The notes beneath the pieces were generated by a model. The model did no database searches, had not been told where the DNA came from, and was given only the letters and a program-made list of their open reading frames with translations. 64,000 bases of DNA, taken from contig CAZVJY010000010.1 of assembly GCA_964626685.1 (NCBI GenBank), forward strand, positions 1-64,000, in the 5' to 3' direction. Positions 17,764 through 25,835 of the stretch are shown piece by piece. Numbering within the stretch: position 1 is the stretch's first letter; the number at the start of each line of letters is the position of its first letter. A program made the translations under genes and the position numbers. This DNA is from RGEC01 sp964626685. Its GTDB lineage: Bacteria; Bacteroidota; Bacteroidia; NS11-12g; UBA955.

Positions 17764-19101
17764 TTAGAGGTTTCTAACGGCTTCTTTGAACTGTCGGCCG
17801 CGGTCTTCGTAATTGTCAAACAAGTCGAAACTGGCGCAGGCAGGAGACAGCAGAACGCAATCGCCTTTCTGGGCGAGGCGGCTGGCCACGTGTACGGCTT
17901 CCTTTGCACTGCCAGTGTTGATGATCATATCCACATCATCCTGAAACGCCTGGTGGATTTTGATGTTATCCAGCCCCAGGCAAACAATGTATTTCACCTT
18001 GTCCTTGACCAGTGATTTCAATTCCTTGTAGTTATTGCCTTTGTCTACGCCGCCTGCAATCCATACCACGGGCTTGTCCATGCTTTCCAGTGCATACCAG
18101 GCGCTGTTTACATTGGTAGCCTTGGAATCGTTGATGTATTCCACGCCGTTCACACGGTTTACAAACTCCAGGCGGTGTTCTGCATTCTGAAAGTTGCAGA
18201 GACTTTCTCGGATGGTTTCTTTGCGAACGTCAAGTAGGCTGGCTACTACGGCAGCAGCCATGCTGTTGTACGTGTTGTGAATTCCACGCAGTGAGATTTC
18301 TTCCATATTGATGGTCATTGTTTGTTTGTTGTTATTGATAAAGAGTGTGTTGTTTTCTACATAGGCGCCCGGGTTGCAGGAATGTGTAACCGAAATGGGC
18401 AGGTTGGTGGCTTCTCCTGTTTTCAATCCGAAGTACTGCTTGCTGATAGCATCATCCGCACAGTATATGAAATAGTCTGAGGCCTGTTGGTTGCGGGTAA
18501 GCCTGAATTTGCTTGCAGCATAAAGCTCAAGTTTATATTCGTAGCGATCCAGGTGATCGGGCGTGATATTCGTAAGAACGGAAATATGTGAGCGAAAGTT
18601 GAAGTTGCCGTCCAGTTGGAAACTGCTAACTTCCAGCACATAAATGTCATGGTTTTCTTCGGCTACCTGTCTGGCAAAACTCTTGCCGATATTGCCTCCA
18701 AGCCCTACATTCAATCCTGCGTTTTTGAGTATATGATGGGTGAGGAGGGTGGTGGTGGTTTTTCCGTTGGTGCCGCTGATGCATATCATTTTGGCATCGG
18801 TATAGCGACCGGCGAATTCAATTTCTGAAATCACGGGAATTCCCTTTTTCAGTGCAGCCTGTACCATCGGGGCCTTGTCGGGTATGCCAGGGCTTTTTAC
18901 CATTTCATCGGCAGACAGTATCTCAGATTCTGTATGTTGTCCTTCTTCCCAGCGCACCCCGATCTTTTCGAGTTCATGGCGGTAGCTTTCCCCAATCCTG
19001 CCCATATCAGAAACAAACACATCCCAGCCTTTGGCCTTGGCCAAAACAGCGGTTCCTGTGCCTGATTCGCCTGCTCCCAATATGACAAGTTTTTTACTCA
19101 A
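17764..19101 (-). CDS. murD: UDP-N-acetylmuramoylalanine--D-glutamate ligase
   Basis: A 445-residue Mur ligase adding D-glutamate to UDP-MurNAc-L-Ala. The N-terminus LVILGAGESGTGTAVLAKA, the ATP loop ISGTNGKTTTTLLTHHIL, NDSKATNVNSAWYALES and VLLSPACASFDLFDNYEDRG are all MurD hallmarks. It overlaps mraY by four bases (ATGA). Confidence 0.97.
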   Translation of the reverse strand: MSKKLVILGAGESGTGTAVLAKAKGWDVFVSDMGRIGESYRHELEKIGVRWEEGQHTESEILSADEMVKSPGIPDKAPMVQAALKKGIPVISEIEFAGRYTDAKMICISGTNGKTTTTLLTHHILKNAGLNVGLGGNIGKSFARQVAEENHDIYVLEVSSFQLDGNFNFRSHISVLTNITPDHLDRYEYKLELYAASKFRLTRNQQASDYFIYCADDAISKQYFGLKTGEATNLPISVTHSCNPGAYVENNTLFINNNKQTMTINMEEISLRGIHNTYNSMAAAVVASLLDVRKETIRESLCNFQNAEHRLEFVNRVNGVEYINDSKATNVNSAWYALESMDKPVVWIAGGVDKGNNYKELKSLVKDKVKYIVCLGLDNIKIHQAFQDDVDMIINTGSAKEAVHVASRLAQKGDCVLLSPACASFDLFDNYEDRGRQFKEAVRNL

Positions 19102-20231
19102 CGCAGTTTTAGCAATGCAATGGATACGAGTACCAGTATGATGGTTACCAGCCAGAAACGAAGGGTGATTTTACTTTCAGGGATGTTCAGTTTCTGGAAG
19201 TGGTGGTGCAGTGGGCTCATCAGGAAAATCCTGCGGCCTTCGCCGTATTTCTTTTTGGTGTATTTGAACCAACCCACCTGTAATACCACACTGAGGCTTT
19301 CTGCGAAAAAGACTCCGCAAAGGATTGGAATGAGCAGTTCCATTTTGATGATGATAGCCACGGCTGCAATGGCTCCGCCCAGGGCCAGACTGCCTGTATC
19401 GCCCATAAATACCTGGGCAGGGAAACCGTTGTACCAAAGAAATCCGAGGCACGCGCCTATAACGGCGGCCAGAAACACCACTACTTCACCGCTCTCTGGA
19501 ACGTAAATGATGTTAAGGTATTCGGCCATTTTGATATTTCCCGCTGCATAAGCCAGCACTCCAAGCCCAAGGCCCACAATGGCTGTGGTTCCGGCTGCCA
19601 GCCCATCTATGCCATCTGTAAGGTTGACCGCATTGGTGACTGCCATACAAATGAATACAATCACCGGGAGGAAAATGAACCAGGCATTGTTTTCACCGGG
19701 TATTAGTTCCGAGTAGTTTAACCGGTGGCTGGTGACCGGCAGGTTGGTTTCCAGCGGAATGTTTGCTGAGCTGTGTGTATAGTCAATAACTACGGCGATA
19801 ACCACGCCCAGCAGTAGTTGTCCGATGAGCTTGGTGGTGGCCTTCATTCCTTCCTTATTCTTTTTGAAGACCTTGATATAATCATCTACTGCGCCGATGG
19901 ATCCCATCCATACAGTGCTTACAACCATCAGGATGACGTAAACATTGTCAATTCTTGCCAGCAGCAACGTGGGAATGATAATAGCCAGTATGATGATGAT
20001 GCCGCCCATAGTGGGTGTGCCCTTCTTCTGCAGCTGCCCTTCCAGTCCCAGGTTGCGTATTTCTTCCCCAATCTGCTGCTTCTGCAACCAGCGAATGATG
20101 CGTTTCCCAATCAGCAAGGCAATCAGCAGGCTAAGAATTCCTGCCATGCTTGCCCTGAAGGAGATGTATTGGAATACACCGGCTCCGGAAACATTGATAC
20201 TGTCGAGGTATTTGAATAGATAGTATAGCAT
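19098..20231 (-). CDS. mraY: Phospho-MurNAc-pentapeptide transferase
   Basis: A 377-residue polytopic enzyme that links phospho-MurNAc-pentapeptide to undecaprenyl phosphate, giving lipid I. The Asp pair in GAVDDYIKVF, the catalytic NLTDGIDGLAAG and the C-terminal SPLHHHFQ loop are plain. It is longer than the E. coli enzyme (360) through an extra loop around ETNLPVTSHRLNYSEL. Its ATG shares one base with the murE stop. Confidence 0.97.
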   Translation of the reverse strand: MLYYLFKYLDSINVSGAGVFQYISFRASMAGILSLLIALLIGKRIIRWLQKQQIGEEIRNLGLEGQLQKKGTPTMGGIIIILAIIIPTLLLARIDNVYVILMVVSTVWMGSIGAVDDYIKVFKKNKEGMKATTKLIGQLLLGVVIAVVIDYTHSSANIPLETNLPVTSHRLNYSELIPGENNAWFIFLPVIVFICMAVTNAVNLTDGIDGLAAGTTAIVGLGLGVLAYAAGNIKMAEYLNIIYVPESGEVVVFLAAVIGACLGFLWYNGFPAQVFMGDTGSLALGGAIAAVAIIIKMELLIPILCGVFFAESLSVVLQVGWFKYTKKKYGEGRRIFLMSPLHHHFQKLNIPESKITLRFWLVTIILVLVSIALLKLR

Positions 20232-21694
20232 TATCCGTTGTTTTGGTTAAAGATGGCTCTTACAATGGCTTTGTCATCGAAGGGATGTTTCACGCCTTTT
20301 ATTTCCTGATAGGTTTCGTGCCCTTTGCCTGCAATGAGGATTACATCGCCGGGTGCGGCCAGCATGGCTGCTGTGCGGATGGCTTCTTTTCTGTCGGTAA
20401 TTTTTAGCAGTTTTTTGTAGTATTGTCCTTCTACGCCTGCCTCCATTTGTGCTATGATGGTTTCGGGATCTTCCTCTCTGGGATTGTCACTCGTGAAAAT
20501 GACTTTGCTGCTAAGTCTGGCGGCGATTTTCCCCATTTCAGGTCTTTTTGCTGCATCGCGGTTACCACCGCATCCTACTACAGTTATCAGTTGAGCATGG
20601 TTGCCTCTGATGTCGTTAATGGTTTTGATTACGTTTTCCAAAGCATCCGGAGTATGGGCGTAATCCACAATTGCAGTAACCCTGTCCGGTCCGTTGATGG
20701 CTTCAAAACGTCCGTTTATCCTGCCGGCTCTGGTTAGGGGAAGCATGATGTCTTCTTCGCCGGCGGTGAGCAAAAATGCCGCTCCGTAAACTGCCGCAAG
20801 GTTATAAGCATTGAATGCGCCTACGAGGTTTACCCATGCTTCCTTGCCGTCCAACCTAAGTTGCATTCCCTGAAAGTCGCTTTCCAATATTTTTACAGTA
20901 AAATCGGCGCCGCTTTTCATGGCATAGGTGTATCTGGCTGCTTTGGTATTTTGCAGCATAATCATACCATTGCGGTCGTCTTTGTTGGTTAGCGCCCAGG
21001 CACCTGATGGCAGTTCATCAAAGAACTGTTTTTTGGCCTTCAGGTAATTGTCAAAGGTTATGTGGTAGTCCAGGTGATCGTGGGTGAGGTTGGTAAACAC
21101 AGCACCTGTGAACTCAAGGCCTGCAATTCTGCGCTGGTGGATGGCATGCGAACTGCATTCCATAAAGCAATACTCACAGCCTTCCTCCACCATTTTTGCC
21201 AAAAGGGCGTTGAGGCCGGCCGCATCCGGAGTGGTGTGTGTGCTTGGGATAATATCTGCGCCAATTCTGTTTTCTACCGTGGATACCAGTCCGCAACGAT
21301 GACCCATGGCTGTAAAGAGCTCAAACAGCAGCGTGCTTACCGTGGTCTTTCCGTTGGTTCCGGTGGTTCCCACCAGTTTAAGTGTTTTGGTGGGTTCTCC
21401 ATAAAACAAATGGCAGGCAATCCCCATGGATTCAGGCACATCGTTTACCAGAATGTAGGTTACGCCGTCTTTTGGGCTGTTAATGCTTTTGGCAAGAATT
21501 GCAGTAGCACCGTTTTCTATGGCTTTGTCAATGAAATCGTGCCCATCGGCATGGGTTCCGGGCATGGCCGCATACAAAAAGCCTTTCTCTGCCTTGCGGC
21601 TGTCTATGCATACGCCAGCAATGGCTGCGTCGCTCTGTCCGATGACCTGTACCGGTTTTAGTCTGTTGATGATATGTTGCAGGTTCCCAGTCAA
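20231..21694 (-). CDS. murE: UDP-MurNAc-tripeptide synthetase (meso-DAP adding)
   Basis: A 487-residue Mur ligase that adds the third residue of the stem peptide. The ATP loop is VGTTGTNGKTTVSTLLFELF. The motif DNPREEDP near residue 400 is the DNPR signature of meso-diaminopimelate-specific enzymes (lysine-specific enzymes differ here). Together with dapF in this window it indicates an mDAP-type peptidoglycan. It overlaps the penicillin-binding protein gene by four bases. murF is not present in the cluster. Confidence 0.96.
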   Translation of the reverse strand: MTGNLQHIINRLKPVQVIGQSDAAIAGVCIDSRKAEKGFLYAAMPGTHADGHDFIDKAIENGATAILAKSINSPKDGVTYILVNDVPESMGIACHLFYGEPTKTLKLVGTTGTNGKTTVSTLLFELFTAMGHRCGLVSTVENRIGADIIPSTHTTPDAAGLNALLAKMVEEGCEYCFMECSSHAIHQRRIAGLEFTGAVFTNLTHDHLDYHITFDNYLKAKKQFFDELPSGAWALTNKDDRNGMIMLQNTKAARYTYAMKSGADFTVKILESDFQGMQLRLDGKEAWVNLVGAFNAYNLAAVYGAAFLLTAGEEDIMLPLTRAGRINGRFEAINGPDRVTAIVDYAHTPDALENVIKTINDIRGNHAQLITVVGCGGNRDAAKRPEMGKIAARLSSKVIFTSDNPREEDPETIIAQMEAGVEGQYYKKLLKITDRKEAIRTAAMLAAPGDVILIAGKGHETYQEIKGVKHPFDDKAIVRAIFNQNNG

Positions 21695-23811
21695 AATGGC
21701 TCCAGTTTCAGGTGAATTTGTGTAACTTTTGAAAGGGCTGTGCCCGCAGGTATGCTTTGGTTCACGATTCGGCCATAGCCTTCGCTGCTAACCGATATTT
21801 TATGCTGTTCCAGCCATACAATGGCATCGCGGAGTCCCATATCCTTGAATTCCGGCAACAGTCCCTGCTTTACTTGAGCAGGTTTCAGAACCACGGCAAA
21901 ATCTTTTTTGCTGCCCGATACCCATTCGCTTTGTGCGCCGCTGTCCAGCATTGAGCTGATGTTAAGAAGATTCAATACCTGCTTTGTCTTGGTAGTATTG
22001 CCTTTCAGGATTTCAGGGATTTGCGGATCTCCGGTTTTTCCAGCCACCGGTTGAAGTTTTAAAGAGCTGCTGTAGATTTTGTCTGCTATGTCTTTGAATA
22101 CTGGTCCGGCCACCAAGGCTCCGTATATGATGCCTTTCTTGGGTTCATTTATAACCACAATAATGCTGTATTGCGGGTTGGATGCCGGAAAATAGCCCGC
22201 AAACGAAGCTTTGTAGCTACCTTCCTCATACTTTTTACCCTTGGCAATTTTGGCGGTTCCTGTTTTGCCAGCCACCTGGTAGTTTTCATTTTTCAGGTTT
22301 GTTGCTGTTCCGTGATCCACAACACCTTCCATCATGCTTTTCAGAGCGGATAGGGTTTTGTCGCTGCAGATTTTTTCGTTGAGTATTTCCGGTGCAATGT
22401 TTTTTATGAGCTTTCCTTCATGGCGAATTTCGCTTACCATATAGGGTCTCATCATCTTGCCATTGTTGGCCACCGCGTTATAAAGCATGAGCATTTGCAA
22501 CGGGGATATTTTGGTTTCATATCCAATACTCATCCATGGTAAGGTAGTGTTATACCATTCTTTGGATTTTTTGGTTTTTATGAGCGGATTATTGGGCGTT
22601 TGTATATCAAATTCGGGTTTGAAATTCAAACCCAGCCTCAGGGCATGGTTGACAAACTTTTCTGGTTGTTTGCCGTAGTGTTTTAGCACCAGTTTGCTTA
22701 TGCCTACGTTACTGGATTTTTCGAAGCTTTCCTGCAGGGTGAGTATGTTTTTGTTGGGTTTGGTTGCGTCCACCATGGTTTCGCCAAACATTTTTACTTC
22801 TCCGCCATTTACATTCACACTGTCTGAAGGTTTGGCGTATCCGTCTTCGAGCAGTGCCATGGTCGAAACCAGCTTAAATGTTGAGCCAGGTTCTTCAAAT
22901 TCATTTACGGCGTAATTCAATACCTCTGCGTATTCCCCTTTTTCATTGCGTTTTAGGTTTGCCATGGCCTTAATGGCTCCGGTTTTTACTTCCATCACCA
23001 CTGCGCAGCCATGGTCGGCTTCGTTGTTTGCCAGTACTCGCTGCAAGGCGTTCTGGGCTACATCCTGAAGGTTTACGTCCAGGGTGGTTACAATGTCGTA
23101 GCCATTCACAGGGTCCTTTACATTGCCGGTTTGCATGGTGCGCCATATGTTTCCGGGCATACGCTGTTCCATTCGCTGCCCATCGGTGCCTCGGAGCAGG
23201 CTGTCAAATGCGCCTTCCAGGCCAACGTAAACACCTTGTTTGCTGTATCCGATGGTTCTTTTCGCCAGGTCACCCATGAAATAGAGGCGTTTGCCTTGCT
23301 CATCAAACCAGAAGCCGCCTTTGAATTTCCCTTTTCGGATTAGGGGCCAGGTTTTCATCTTTTTTACAACGTCATAGCCCTGGTCTTTAACCACCATTGC
23401 ATATCTGGATTTGCGGTTGCGCAGGCCGGAGAAATAGCCCTTCCATTCTGCGGCATTTCTCTCCTTGAATTCTGTGGCCATCAGCAAGCTAAGGCTATCA
23501 ATGTACTTGCGGAATGTGTCTTTTGTCAGTCCGTCGGCCATAGCGTCAAAAACCATATTGTACCGAGGTACGGATGTTGCAAGCAGACTGCCGTCAGCAG
23601 CATAGATATTGCCTCTTATAGCCTTAACATCAATGGTGCGCGTGTTTTTTTGCTGCATTTCTTTACTGAAATCCTCATCGGCTCCCAGCTGAAGTTTAGC
23701 GGCGGTGAATAAAACGGAAAAACCAAATACCAGCACAATCCCGAATACGAGATAAGCCCTGAGCAGAATGGCCCTGCGGGTATTTACCTTAGCGTTTTCC
23801 TGGTTTGACAT
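21691..23811 (-). CDS. ftsI: Septal penicillin-binding protein FtsI with C-terminal PASTA domain
   Basis: A 706-residue class B PBP (transpeptidase for septal crosslinks, periplasmic with one N-terminal membrane anchor around residues 18-38). The PBP dimer domain precedes the active site: Ser and Lys of STFK in EEPGSTFKLVSTM, then SSN in FEKSSNVGI, then KTG in QVAGKTGTAK. The last 65 residues form a PASTA domain (PEFKDMGLRDAIVWLEQH...), common in Bacteroidota FtsI but absent from E. coli FtsI. I use ATG 23811; a TTG three codons upstream is possible. The start lies inside the ftsL gene by 23 bases. Confidence 0.95.
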   Translation of the reverse strand: MSNQENAKVNTRRAILLRAYLVFGIVLVFGFSVLFTAAKLQLGADEDFSKEMQQKNTRTIDVKAIRGNIYAADGSLLATSVPRYNMVFDAMADGLTKDTFRKYIDSLSLLMATEFKERNAAEWKGYFSGLRNRKSRYAMVVKDQGYDVVKKMKTWPLIRKGKFKGGFWFDEQGKRLYFMGDLAKRTIGYSKQGVYVGLEGAFDSLLRGTDGQRMEQRMPGNIWRTMQTGNVKDPVNGYDIVTTLDVNLQDVAQNALQRVLANNEADHGCAVVMEVKTGAIKAMANLKRNEKGEYAEVLNYAVNEFEEPGSTFKLVSTMALLEDGYAKPSDSVNVNGGEVKMFGETMVDATKPNKNILTLQESFEKSSNVGISKLVLKHYGKQPEKFVNHALRLGLNFKPEFDIQTPNNPLIKTKKSKEWYNTTLPWMSIGYETKISPLQMLMLYNAVANNGKMMRPYMVSEIRHEGKLIKNIAPEILNEKICSDKTLSALKSMMEGVVDHGTATNLKNENYQVAGKTGTAKIAKGKKYEEGSYKASFAGYFPASNPQYSIIVVINEPKKGIIYGALVAGPVFKDIADKIYSSSLKLQPVAGKTGDPQIPEILKGNTTKTKQVLNLLNISSMLDSGAQSEWVSGSKKDFAVVLKPAQVKQGLLPEFKDMGLRDAIVWLEQHKISVSSEGYGRIVNQSIPAGTALSKVTQIHLKLEPF

Positions 23812-24148
23812 GGTTTTCAATCTTTACGGGCGGAACACTTAGTTCTTTCAGGCCGCTGGGTTCAAGTTTCTTCGCCAGTTCGCTTTGTTTGCTGGCATTG
23901 GTTATCTGGCTTTCCAGGCTGATTTTTTCGCTGTGCAGTTCTTTGAGGTCCTTAATCAGTTTGTCTTTGGTTCTCAGGGCTTTGTTGGCGTGGTGCTGGT
24001 TATAGATGTAAAACAGCATGAGGGCAAATGCCACAAGGCCAAATTTCACCCATGACCAGATACCTGCAGATTCCTGCTGTTCAGGTGTTTCCGCCTGAGG
24101 CTGGGTGCTTTCTTCTGCCGGCTCCAATGGGCCCATTTCTGTATTCAT
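23789..24148 (-). CDS. FtsL-like divisome protein
   Basis: A 119-residue bitopic protein with an acidic, Gln/Pro-rich cytoplasmic tail (residues 1-28), one membrane helix (about 30-48, WVKFGLVAFALMLFYIY) and a periplasmic coiled coil (about 55-95, rich in K, E, L and Q). Sequence similarity to FtsL is always weak, so the call rests on size, topology and position between rsmH and ftsI. FtsL activates FtsWI in partnership with FtsQ and FtsB. It overlaps rsmH by four bases and ftsI by 23. Confidence 0.8.
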   Translation of the reverse strand: MNTEMGPLEPAEESTQPQAETPEQQESAGIWSWVKFGLVAFALMLFYIYNQHHANKALRTKDKLIKDLKELHSEKISLESQITNASKQSELAKKLEPSGLKELSVPPVKIENHVKPGKR

Positions 24149-25047
24149 CGTTTAACTCCTATTCTCATTTTTGCACTGCGGGCGCGGTTGTTTGATGCTA
24201 TTTCAAGGTCGTCCGGCACAATGGCTTTGTTGGGTTCCGGATCAAACGGGCGTTCTACGTTGCCGTACAGATCGGTGTGTCTTGTTCCTTCCAGGTTGCC
24301 TGTTTGAAGAAAGTTTTTAACCATGCGGTCTTCCAGGCTGTGATAGCTGATAATAACCAGGTGACCACCTTTACCAATACACTCAGCAGAAGCCTTTAGC
24401 AATGCTTCTAGTGCTTGCATTTCACCATTCACTTCTATTCTCAGTGCCTGGTATACCTGGCTCAGGTATTTGGCCGGGGTGTTTTTGGGGGTGCAGGGAG
24501 CAATAATTTGTTTTAGCTGCGAAGTAGTAGCAATGGTTTGTCCGGTGCGTCCCTGGCATATAACGGCAGCCAGTCGGCCTGCGTTGGGGATTTCCCCCCA
24601 CATTTTAAAAATATGCTTGAGCTTGGCTTCCGGGTATGTATTTACGATATCGGCGGCGGAAAGGGAAGCTTTTTTGTCCATGCGCATGTCAAGCGGGCCT
24701 TCGAGCCTGTGTGCAAACCCTCTTTCTCCCACGTTAATTTGGTGTGAGGAAATGCCTAAATCGGCCAGGATGCCGGAAATAGGCATCATTTTGCCGTAGC
24801 GCATGAATTGTTTTAAAAACCGGAAATTGTGGTTTACCAGTGTAAATCGCTTGTCGTCAGGGGCGTTGGACAGGGCTTCATCATCGCGGTCAAAGGCAAT
24901 GAGTTTGCCTTTGGCTGATAGCTTTTTCAAAATGGCACGTGAGTGCCCGCCACCGCCAAATGTGGCATCTGCATAAGTCCCGTTGGGATTATGCACCAGT
25001 GCGTCAACACTGGGGTTCAGCAGTACGGGTACGTGATATTCTTGCAT
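24145..25047 (-). CDS. rsmH: 16S rRNA (cytosine1402-N4)-methyltransferase
   Basis: A 300-residue SAM-dependent methyltransferase (MraW/RsmH) acting on C1402 in the ribosomal P site. The SAM loop DATFGGGGHSRAIL follows YHVPVLLNPSVDAL at the N-terminus; GILADLGISSHQI and RGFAHRLEGPLDMRMD are family signatures, and the end has NNRARSAKMRIGVK. It starts 27 bases after mraZ. Confidence 0.97.
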   Translation of the reverse strand: MQEYHVPVLLNPSVDALVHNPNGTYADATFGGGGHSRAILKKLSAKGKLIAFDRDDEALSNAPDDKRFTLVNHNFRFLKQFMRYGKMMPISGILADLGISSHQINVGERGFAHRLEGPLDMRMDKKASLSAADIVNTYPEAKLKHIFKMWGEIPNAGRLAAVICQGRTGQTIATTSQLKQIIAPCTPKNTPAKYLSQVYQALRIEVNGEMQALEALLKASAECIGKGGHLVIISYHSLEDRMVKNFLQTGNLEGTRHTDLYGNVERPFDPEPNKAIVPDDLEIASNNRARSAKMRIGVKR

Positions 25048-25074
25048 GGTGCAGCCGGTTTCATTCCAAACATT

Positions 25075-25542
25075 TTATGGCTCCTTTCTGCTTCCCGATT
25101 GCTGGTGAAAGATTTGGGCCAGCTTGCTGAGTTCGTCAGAATCCACCGAAAGCTCGGTTTCATAATTCGAACGGCTCCAGATTTCCACTTTGTTTCCGTA
25201 GGCGCTCAGCACTACCTCGTCGGTAAGCTCTGCGTACTCACACAGTTTTTTGGGAATCAGGACCCGCTGGGCAGTGTCAATCTGAACCAGGTTTGCACCG
25301 TTGGTGAAAATGCGTTTAAAACGGCGAATTTCAGGGCTCAGGAAGTCATCTACCGCGGTCAGTTTGCCGGTTTCTTGCAACCAGTCTTCTCGGGTGTACA
25401 GAACGAGACATTTTTCAAATCCCCGGTTGACCACAAGCGTGTTTCCCGCGCTTTCGGGAAACTGCGCACGAAGCCTTGATGGTAAAGACAATCTGCCTTT
25501 ATCATCCAGCTTACATACATACTCGCCAATCAATCCGGACAT
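25075..25542 (-). CDS. mraZ: Transcriptional regulator MraZ
   Basis: A 155-residue DNA-binding protein with two tandem SpoVT/AbrB-like MraZ domains: GEYVCKLDDKGRLSLPSRLR in the first and LVQIDTAQRVLIPKKLCEYA in the second. In E. coli and mollicutes MraZ binds short direct repeats upstream of its own gene and controls the dcw cluster. It is the first gene of the cluster here. Two candidate operator pairs and a full promoter lie upstream (see separate entries), consistent with autoregulation. Confidence 0.95.
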   Translation of the reverse strand: MSGLIGEYVCKLDDKGRLSLPSRLRAQFPESAGNTLVVNRGFEKCLVLYTREDWLQETGKLTAVDDFLSPEIRRFKRIFTNGANLVQIDTAQRVLIPKKLCEYAELTDEVVLSAYGNKVEIWSRSNYETELSVDSDELSKLAQIFHQQSGSRKEP

Positions 25543-25580
25543 AGGTTTGGAATTCCGTCTGCTAAATAAAAACTAAAAAT

Positions 25581-25610
25581 CCCACTTTTTCCCACTTTTT
25601 ACCCTTTTTA
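25581..25610 (-). repeat. MraZ-box-like tandem repeat in the mraZ leader
   Basis: The plus strand has two perfect adjacent copies of CCCACTTTTT (25581-25590, 25591-25600) and a degenerate third (ACCCTTTTTA). Read on the mraZ strand these give AAAGTGG-N3-AAAGTGG, a 10-bp period. That fits the AAAGTG(T/G)-N3 boxes described for mollicute MraZ and the TGGGN-N5 repeats of E. coli MraZ. They end 38 bases before the mraZ ATG. Confidence 0.6.
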
Positions 25611-25618
25611 AGCACCAT

Positions 25619-25627
25619 TTATCCACA
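25619..25627 (+). promoter_or_regulatory. Consensus DnaA box TTATCCACA
   Basis: The nine bases match the DnaA box consensus exactly. It is a single site between the mraZ promoter and the mraZ start codon. A chance match is possible in an AT-rich spacer. Confidence 0.4.
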
Positions 25628-25689
25628 CAACGGCATTTAATCGGGTTTTATTGTGGGTTATCTTCACAATGAGATGATTAATTATTCAG

Positions 25690-25720
25690 CAAAAGTACTT
25701 AAAAAGCCCGTAAATACAAA
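25690..25720 (-). promoter_or_regulatory. mraZ/dcw promoter: TTTG-N19-TACTTTTG
   Basis: On the minus strand TTTG (25720-25717) is followed after 19 bases by TACTTTTG (25697-25690), a perfect match to the Bacteroidota -33/-7 promoter. Transcription would begin near 25683. It is the best-formed promoter I found in the window. Confidence 0.65.
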
Positions 25721-25729
25721 GAATTAGAT

Positions 25730-25748
25730 AAAGTGGGTGAAAGTGGGG
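25730..25748 (+). repeat. Second MraZ-box-like pair, plus strand
   Basis: AAAGTGG-GTG-AAAGTGG, again a 10-bp period, in the opposite orientation to the leader repeats. It lies 10 bases upstream of the mraZ -33 element and about 75 bases before the -7 element of the divergent gene, so one regulator could act on both directions. Confidence 0.5.
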
Positions 25749-25822
25749 CTTAAAATTCGGATTTTAATCCGTTTTTGATCATATCTGGTAAAAAAGGGGA
25801 AATCGGCCCCATGCTTTTTGAT

Positions 25823-25830
25823 TACCTTTG
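25823..25830 (+). promoter_or_regulatory. -7 promoter element TACCTTTG
   Basis: An exact TAnnTTTG match that ends 5 bases before the ATG at 25836. No TTTG sits 19-20 bases upstream. If used, the message would begin almost at the start codon. Confidence 0.4.
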
Positions 25831-25835
25831 TATAT

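Larger units (their letters stand above)
25543..25835. promoter_or_regulatory. Divergent control region between mraZ (dcw cluster) and the barrel-like gene/lipA
   Basis: This 293-base AT-rich spacer has no gene. From left to right it holds a tandem MraZ-box-like repeat read on the minus strand (25581-25610), a consensus DnaA box (25619-25627), the minus-strand mraZ promoter (25690-25720), a second MraZ-box-like pair on the plus strand (25730-25748) and a plus-strand -7 element (25823-25830). The predicted mraZ leader is about 140 bases long. Confidence 0.7.

Noticed and set aside
21062..21661. 199-codon plus-strand frame inside murE
   Set aside because: murE has complete Mur ligase motifs on the opposite strand.
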